Positions 1 to 3,712 of a DNA stretch of 5,975 nucleotides are shown piece by piece. This DNA is from an uncultured Verrucomicrobiota bacterium (lineage in GTDB: Bacteria > Verrucomicrobiota > Kiritimatiellia > RFP12 > UBA1067): NCBI GenBank assembly GCA_946631345.1, contig CAMPAA010000195.1, positions 1 to 5,975 of the forward strand, in the 5' to 3' direction. The first letter of the stretch is position 1, and each line of letters opens with the position of its first letter. Below the pieces are notes generated by a model. That model was not told the origin of the DNA, did no database searches, and was given only the letters and a program-made list of their open reading frames with translations. Both the position numbers and the translations under genes were made by a program.

Positions 1-48
1 GGCAATCCCGTTGTAAATCCGTGTGTGGACTAAAAAGCGATGTCCATA

Positions 49-69
49 GTTTATAAACAATGAACATTG
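49..69. repeat. Two abutting palindromes
   Basis: GTTTATAAAC at 49-58 is a perfect 10-bp palindrome. It shares its last base with CAATGAACATTG at 58-69, whose 5-bp arms surround AA. Adjacent palindromes in AT-rich intergenic DNA can be protein-binding sites, but no flanking promoter elements fix a role here, and short AT-rich palindromes occur by chance. Confidence 0.35.
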
Positions 70-181
70 GTTGAGCTGGCAAATCTGGTTTTGGAGGTGT
101 GGGCTATGGCTTGTCAGAAGGTGGCAGCTGGTTGGTGTGGTAGTCTTGGGGGCAAGGCGGTCGCCCCGCGACTGCTCGTGT

Positions 182-221
182 CCGTCAGAAGACCGTGGGG
201 GATTGGCGGGGCGGTTAGAAT
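182..221 (+). repeat. Imperfect 40-bp direct repeat, left copy
   Basis: This copy matches 1452-1492 at 33 of 40 aligned bases with one 1-base gap. All seven substitutions are transitions. The best block is GTGGGGGATTGG, then GGGGCGGTTAG after a one- or two-base variable spot. Similarity stops abruptly on both sides. The left copy lies upstream of the ATPase promoter and the right copy just after the ATPase stop, so the pair brackets that gene. Its nature is unknown: it may be a dispersed intergenic repeat or the scar of a cassette insertion. Confidence 0.75.
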
Positions 222-240
222 GTAAATATATCAGTATGCT

Positions 241-270
241 ATTGTTTTTGCACATTGGATTTGGTATACT
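241..270 (+). promoter_or_regulatory. Sigma-70-type promoter of the ATPase gene
   Basis: TTGTTT (242-247) and TATACT (265-270) are separated by exactly 17 bp, with a TGG just before the -10 that fits an extended -10. Transcription would start near 277, leaving a leader of about 24 nt that holds the ribosome binding site. The whole 30-bp element resembles the Fic promoter at 2432-2461 (22 of 30 identical, including the first ten bases ATTGTTTTTG). Confidence 0.7.
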
Positions 271-286
271 TCGCATGTTGCAAAGA

Positions 287-292
287 AAGGAG
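287..292 (+). promoter_or_regulatory. Ribosome binding site of the ATPase gene
   Basis: AAGGAG lies 8 nt before the GTG at 301. This decides the non-ATG start: it is the only strong Shine-Dalgarno sequence in the region, and the GTG begins the protein just before its first conserved helix. Confidence 0.8.
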
Positions 293-300
293 ATTAGATC

Positions 301-1443
301 GTGATAAGGCGAGACTTGTCAAAGAGGGCTCTTGAGCTATGGAAGAAGTATCCAGTGCTGACACTTACCGGCCCCCGTCAGTCGGGCAAGACGACACTTG
401 CCAAGGCGGCATTCCGCAAGGCCGACTACGTCAACATGGAAGATCCTGAGAACCATGCGCTCGCATCTGCCGATATGCGCGAGTTCCTTCGTCGGCATCC
501 TGCGCCGGCAATCTTCGATGAAGTCCAGTATGTGCCAGAGCTGCTTCGCTATGTTCAGGCCGAGGTGGACAAATCCGGCAAGCCGTCCCAGTATGTCCTT
601 ACGGGAAGCCATCAGCCGGCGCTTCAGGCCGCCGTGACCCAATCGCTTGCGGGCAGGACTGGTGTATTGGAGCTGTTGCCGTTCTCGCTTCACGAACTGA
701 AGGCCACAAAGATGCGTAAGGGCAGGGACGAATGGATATTCAGAGGATTCATGCCGAGGCTGTACGATTCCGATCTGACCCCTACGGAACTCTATCGGGA
801 TTACTTCCTCACATATGTTGAGAGGGATGTCCGTCAGTTGGCGAACCTCCGGCGTCTTGGCGAGTTTGAGGTGTTCATAAGGCTTCTGGCTGGACGGGTA
901 GGGCAGCTCTTGAATGTCAGTTCGCTTTCAGACGATGCCGGAGTGGCCGTGAATACGGTAAAGGAATGGCTGTCCGTCCTTGAGGCGTCGTATGTGATAC
1001 GGCTGTTGCGCCCTTACTACAGGAACTTCGGCAAGCGCTTCGTCAGATCGCCGAAGATATATTTCACCGAAACAGGTCTGGTCGCATATCTGCTGGGGAT
1101 ACGCGAGCCATCGCAGGTGGCCACGCATCCACTCATGGGCAACCTGTTCGAGAATATGGTTGTGATGGACGTGCTCAAGTCTCGCCTGAATGATGGCAAG
1201 GAACCTGACATGTATTTCATCAGGACATCCAATGGCACGGAAGCGGACATTGTCCTCGAGAATGGGGGCCGCCTTGACATCTATGAAATCAAGGCGTCGT
1301 CAACGTTCCGTCCGGACATGGCGTCAAATCTTGAGGCGCTTTCGTCTTTGACTGGTGCAGTCGGTCGGCGCAAGGTGATTTACTGCGGGCGTACGCTGGA
1401 TAGGGTAGGCGGGACGCAATTCGTCAACTTTGCTGACATATAG
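301..1443 (+). CDS. AAA-family ATPase with C-terminal DUF4143 domain (COG1373 type)
   Basis: The 380-residue protein has the normal length and layout of the COG1373 predicted ATPases. It is soluble, with no signal peptide or membrane segment. The Walker A motif is GPRQSGKTT (24-32). Walker B is AIFDEVQ (70-76, acidic pair D73/E74). A sensor-like TGS lies at 101-103. The C-terminal half shows the DUF4143 pattern: YVERDVRQL, then a helix-turn-helix-like NTVKEWLSVLEASYVIRLL, then SPKIYFTETGLVAYLLG. It ends with E314-x-D316 and E329-I-K331, which fit a PD-(D/E)XK nuclease-like fold. The cellular role of this family is not established; ATP binding is well supported, nuclease activity only suggested. 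The GTG start is fixed by AAGGAG 8 nt upstream. The gene has its own promoter, is convergent with the AraC gene (42-nt gap) and is bracketed by direct repeats. It looks intact. Confidence 0.93.
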   Translation: MIRRDLSKRALELWKKYPVLTLTGPRQSGKTTLAKAAFRKADYVNMEDPENHALASADMREFLRRHPAPAIFDEVQYVPELLRYVQAEVDKSGKPSQYVLTGSHQPALQAAVTQSLAGRTGVLELLPFSLHELKATKMRKGRDEWIFRGFMPRLYDSDLTPTELYRDYFLTYVERDVRQLANLRRLGEFEVFIRLLAGRVGQLLNVSSLSDDAGVAVNTVKEWLSVLEASYVIRLLRPYYRNFGKRFVRSPKIYFTETGLVAYLLGIREPSQVATHPLMGNLFENMVVMDVLKSRLNDGKEPDMYFIRTSNGTEADIVLENGGRLDIYEIKASSTFRPDMASNLEALSSLTGAVGRRKVIYCGRTLDRVGGTQFVNFADI

Positions 1444-1451
1444 GGTACTGC

Positions 1452-1492
1452 CCGTTGAAAGGCTGTGGGGGATTGGATGGGGCGGTTAGGAT
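1452..1492 (+). repeat. Imperfect 41-bp direct repeat, right copy
   Basis: This is the partner of 182-221. It fills nearly all of the gap between the convergent ATPase and AraC stops, and its last bases include the AraC stop codon (TAA on the minus strand, 1486-1488) and part of the last codons. No classical terminator hairpin with a T-run is visible in the gap. The conserved G-tracts (GGGGG, GG, GGGG, GG) could form a two-tetrad G-quadruplex on the plus strand; that is a sequence-pattern inference only. Confidence 0.75.
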
Positions 1493-2277
1493 TTGCGTTT
1501 GGGTGCGGATGTGTTGCTGGCAGTTATGGAACGGTGCTTGCGACGGTATTCGCCGGGAGTTGTGTTGCGAATCGTCTTGAATGCCCGTGTCATGTGGCTT
1601 TGGTCATAGAAGCCGACTTCCTGCGCAATATCCGACACAAGTTTATTGGTGGTTTCCAGAAGTTTTTTTGCAGCGTTGATTCTGGTGTTTACGATATATC
1701 GCCCCGGAGACATCTCAAGCGTCTTTGTAAAGATGCGCTTGAACTGGCTTACGGAACTTCCGGTTAGCTTGGACAGTTCTTCAAGGGTTATTTCTTCCGC
1801 ATAGTGTTCCTGTATGTAGGCGACTACGGCTTTCATCCGCCCATGCCATTCTGGCAGATTGTCATGAGACGTGAATACTTTGTACAGGCGCATGGTGCCG
1901 ATTATATCACCAAGTCTGTTCTTGACCGGATAGACACTGGAGATGGTGAATCCTGGTGACTTGTCGGCGGGATGCGTTTCGACACGGTTCAGTGCTGGCT
2001 TTCTGGTTCTTTGCACTTCGAGGTCGAGTTCCATGAAGCTTTCAGCGTCGGCAGGGGTGAAAACTTCGTCCGAACGCATCCCCACCACATCCAGCTCGTT
2101 TTTGATGTTGCACACTTCGCAGTTGCGTTTGTTGAGCGCCATGATGCGACAGTTCAAGTCCTTCATGTAGAAGCACGCATCGGGGATCGTATCAATCAGT
2201 GCACGGAACGCGGCTGTGTTTGGGCCGGCAGCTTCAAAGAAGTCGCGTTGCAGTTTCTTCCTTTCGCGTAGTGTCAT
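1486..2277 (-). CDS. PAS-domain AraC-family transcriptional regulator
   Basis: The 263-residue cytoplasmic protein senses an unknown signal and binds DNA. A PAS domain lies at about 20-135, with IPDACFYMKD near the start, then ALNKRN, and the strand-rich end SSVYPVKNRLGDIIGTMRLY. An AraC/XylS-type double helix-turn-helix covers about 150-253. Its first helix pair is ITLEELSKLTGSSVSQFKRI, and the second contains SDIAQEVGFYDQSHMTRAFK followed by TPGEYRRK. The PAS domain holds four cysteines (C35, C43, C53, C56, the last two as CxxC), which could serve redox or metal sensing, though no such role is shown. The ATG start has AAGGAGG 10 nt upstream. The gene is divergent from the Fic gene and convergent with the ATPase gene. 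PAS-AraC proteins often sit near glycoside hydrolase genes, so control of the nearby GH2 gene is possible, as is control of itself and the Fic gene. Confidence 0.92.
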   Translation of the reverse strand: MTLRERKKLQRDFFEAAGPNTAAFRALIDTIPDACFYMKDLNCRIMALNKRNCEVCNIKNELDVVGMRSDEVFTPADAESFMELDLEVQRTRKPALNRVETHPADKSPGFTISSVYPVKNRLGDIIGTMRLYKVFTSHDNLPEWHGRMKAVVAYIQEHYAEEITLEELSKLTGSSVSQFKRIFTKTLEMSPGRYIVNTRINAAKKLLETTNKLVSDIAQEVGFYDQSHMTRAFKTIRNTTPGEYRRKHRSITASNTSAPKRKS

Positions 2278-2287
2278 TGCTTGCCCC

Positions 2288-2294
2288 CCTCCTT
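2288..2294 (-). promoter_or_regulatory. Ribosome binding site of the AraC-type gene
   Basis: The minus strand reads AAGGAGG, a near-perfect Shine-Dalgarno sequence, 10 nt before the ATG at 2277. It supports this start over any internal one and ensures the full PAS domain is included. Confidence 0.85.
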
Positions 2295-2329
2295 CCGATG
2301 GATTGTACGGCTTTATGAAAGATGCGCCA

Positions 2330-2358
2330 ATTATACACTATTTTGGGGCGTGATGCAA
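2330..2358 (-). promoter_or_regulatory. Sigma-70-type promoter of the PAS-AraC gene
   Basis: Read on the minus strand, TTGCAT (2358-2353) and a perfect TATAAT (2335-2330) are separated by exactly 17 bp. Transcription would start near 2323, giving a leader of about 46 nt. It points away from the Fic promoter, and the two -35 boxes are about 74 bp apart, so a regulator bound between them could act on both. Confidence 0.7.
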
Positions 2359-2399
2359 TGAGGTCAATTATGTGTTTCCCGTGTATAGCATCATATCTG

Positions 2400-2417
2400 C
2401 ATATTAAAGACAATATG
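2400..2417. promoter_or_regulatory. Inverted repeat, candidate operator between divergent promoters
   Basis: CATATT, six bases, then AATATG form a perfect inverted repeat midway between the -35 boxes of the AraC and Fic promoters. A wider TGCATA (2398-2403) and TATGCA (2420-2425) pair encloses it. This suits a dimeric regulator. AraC-family proteins more often bind direct repeats, so the binder could be another protein. Short AT-rich symmetry may also be chance. Confidence 0.4.
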
Positions 2418-2431
2418 TTTATGCATGAGCG

Positions 2432-2461
2432 ATTGTTTTTGTGCATAAAAGGTGGTATAAT
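2432..2461 (+). promoter_or_regulatory. Sigma-70-type promoter of the Fic gene
   Basis: TTGTTT (2433-2438) and a perfect TATAAT (2456-2461) are 17 bp apart, with TGG before the -10 fitting an extended -10. Transcription would start near 2468, only about 16 nt before the ATG at 2484, so the leader is very short. This placement rules out the upstream in-frame ATGs at 2322, 2358, 2370, 2415 and 2421 as starts for transcripts from this promoter. Confidence 0.75.
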
Positions 2462-2483
2462 ATTATTCACAAAAGAAGAAACT

Positions 2484-3557
2484 ATGCACATCTTTGACTA
2501 TTCGTACCTGAAAAACGACTTGCTGCCGGCAAAACTGGTGAACTTAACGAGCAGCATCGCAGCTCTTCGTGTGCTGTCGGCTGAACGCAAAGTTAGGTTT
2601 ATGCACGCATATTCGGAACTGGAGCGCATAGCGAAGATCGAGTCCGTCAAGGCATCGAACGCGATTGAAGGGATTGTCACCACCGATGCTCGACTTGCCG
2701 AGCTGATGCAGGAGGGGACATCCCCCATGAACTATACTGAAGCGGAGATTTCCGGCTATCGTGATGCCCTGAACGAAATCCACCTGAACCACCGGCTACA
2801 TGACTTCACCGAATCAGACATCATTGGATTCTACGGAATGCTGCTCCGCTATGTGGCGTCAGATGTGGAGCCAGGATACAAGCATGAGGATAACGTGATT
2901 GCCGAGCGCATGTCAGACGGCCGGCGCGTGGTGCGATTTTCCCCTGCAAGCGCGGAGGAGACGCCGGAGGCGATGAAGCAGCTTGTCCTCGCATACATGG
3001 AGGCCCGTGACGACGTCGAGATAAACAAGATGCTGTTGATTCCTTGTGTGATACTTGACTTCCTTTGCATCCATCCGTTCCCCGACGGCAACGGACGCAT
3101 GAGCCGTCTGCTGACGCTGCTGCTTCTCTATAGGAACGGTTTCGACGCCGGCAAGTACATTTCATTCGAGCAGCGCATCAACGCAGACAAGGCCGCCTAT
3201 TATGCGGCACTTCGCGATTCGTCGGCAGGATGGCAGACAAACGAAAACAGCCCGTTCCCGTTCATGGTCAATTTTCTGATGACGCTTTATGGATGCTACG
3301 AGGAACTAGACCGGCGCTTTGCCGTAGTGAGCACGGGCCGCGTAACGAAGTCGACCCGGATCAAAAGCATCGTCCTCAATGCGCTGACGCCAATCTCAAA
3401 GGCCGACGTCTGCCGTGCATTGCCAGACGTAAGCCCCACGACCGTTGAAGCCGTGCTTGGCTCGCTTGTCAAGAACGGTGCTGTCCGCAAGGTTGGAGAG
3501 GGGCGTAGCGTAAAATACATACGAGACGGCGACTCCGGATCGGAGTTGAAAGTCTGA
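2484..3557 (+). CDS. Fic family protein, self-inhibited (class II) type
   Basis: Fic proteins transfer AMP, or less often another phosphate-linked group, from a nucleotide to a hydroxyl of a target protein. This 357-residue protein has the complete active motif HPFPDGNGRMSR (197-208), with catalytic H197 and the nucleotide-binding GNGR, so it should be active. An N-terminal SNAIEG (58-63) fits the inhibitory-helix motif (S/T)xxxE(G/N); E62 would block nucleotide binding until relieved, so no separate antitoxin is needed. A winged helix-turn-helix-like C-terminus (about 290-350, including ISKADVCRAL and VEAVLGSLVKNGAVRKVGEGRSVKYI) may bind DNA or a partner. It has no signal peptide. The frame is open upstream to 2322, but that extension crosses the promoter and is unlike family N-termini, whereas MHIFDYSYLKNDLLP at 2484 looks typical. 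The ribosome binding site is weak (AAGAAG). The target is unknown. Confidence 0.92.
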   Translation: MHIFDYSYLKNDLLPAKLVNLTSSIAALRVLSAERKVRFMHAYSELERIAKIESVKASNAIEGIVTTDARLAELMQEGTSPMNYTEAEISGYRDALNEIHLNHRLHDFTESDIIGFYGMLLRYVASDVEPGYKHEDNVIAERMSDGRRVVRFSPASAEETPEAMKQLVLAYMEARDDVEINKMLLIPCVILDFLCIHPFPDGNGRMSRLLTLLLLYRNGFDAGKYISFEQRINADKAAYYAALRDSSAGWQTNENSPFPFMVNFLMTLYGCYEELDRRFAVVSTGRVTKSTRIKSIVLNALTPISKADVCRALPDVSPTTVEAVLGSLVKNGAVRKVGEGRSVKYIRDGDSGSELKV

Positions 3558-3595
3558 AGTTTTAAAGTTCAACCCTAAACGCTAAACTTTAAACT
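3558..3595 (+). repeat. Heptamer tandem repeat forming an AT-rich hairpin
   Basis: Immediately after the Fic stop, AGTTTTAAAGTT (3558-3569) pairs with AACTTTAAACT (3585-3595), 11 bp with one bulged T. The 3' half consists of three in-register heptamers of form AACNNTA (AACCCTA 3571-3577, AACGCTA 3578-3584, AACTTTA 3585-3591) and the start of a fourth (AACT). The structure is both a tandem repeat and a palindrome. Such short intergenic repeats can be dispersed in a genome; no second copy exists in this window. Confidence 0.65.
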
Positions 3596-3614
3596 GGGCG
3601 CGCTTGTCGCGTCC
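3596..3614 (+). terminator. GC-rich hairpin, weak candidate terminator of the Fic gene
   Basis: GGGCGCG and CGCGTCC form a 7-bp stem (one G-U pair) around the loop CTTGT, directly abutting the AT-rich hairpin. Position and stem strength suit transcription termination, but no T-run follows, so it is not a classical intrinsic terminator. It may instead protect the 3' end or pause polymerase. Confidence 0.35.
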
Positions 3615-3627
3615 GTGCCAATGTACG

Positions 3628-3645
3628 GCTCATTTCCGCATGAGC
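3628..3645. promoter_or_regulatory. Inverted repeat upstream of the GH2 gene
   Basis: GCTCAT, TTCCGC, ATGAGC is a perfect 6-bp inverted repeat, with one further wobble pair possible. It lies 68 bp before the GH2 start, followed by an AT-rich stretch (3646-3685). It could be an operator for a GH2 regulator or a third hairpin after the Fic gene. I found no good -35/-10 pair at 17 bp spacing in 3600-3712; TTGTTT at 3666-3671 has no matching -10. Confidence 0.35.
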
Positions 3646-3712
3646 TGATAATACATATTTTCGTTTTGTTTTTACAAGATTTTTCTTCGCGGATATGAGA
3701 CCATACGAACCA

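Larger units (their letters stand above)
1..240. other. Intergenic stretch with no supported gene
   Basis: This stretch holds no convincing coding region. Short open frames enter from the left edge but close by position 33 or about 54, too short to assign to an upstream gene. A 77-codon frame from a TTG at 71 to 304 has a Trp/Arg-rich, low-complexity product and no visible ribosome binding site. It also runs through the ATPase promoter, so I treat it as chance. The stretch contains a palindromic pair at 49-69, a small GC-rich hairpin near 147-166 (GGGGC and GCCCC arms), and a repeat copy at 182-221. Confidence 0.6.

Noticed and set aside
71..304. 77-codon open frame ending in an overlap with the ATPase GTG start
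   Set aside because: It starts at TTG without a ribosome binding site, has a Trp/Arg-rich product unlike a real protein, and contains the ATPase promoter and one repeat copy. The stop-start overlap looks accidental.
2322..2483. 54-residue N-terminal extension of the Fic protein from the ATG at 2322
   Set aside because: It crosses the divergent regulatory region and the perfect TATAAT of the Fic promoter, and the family's usual N-terminus begins at 2484.
2821..3165. 114-codon minus-strand open frame opposite the Fic active-site region
   Set aside because: Its Arg/Ser/Cys-rich product has no domain, and the plus strand encodes the intact Fic motif.
301..3557. ATPase, AraC and Fic genes as one known defence or toxin-antitoxin operon
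   Set aside because: The genes are in three orientations with separate promoters, the Fic protein carries its own inhibitory motif, and no known defence module has this composition. Only the individual family assignments are supported.
3571..3591. Telomere-like repeat, since AACCCTA is the complement of the plant-type TTTAGGG unit
   Set aside because: Only one unit matches exactly, the others vary in the middle, and the surroundings are plainly bacterial chromosome.
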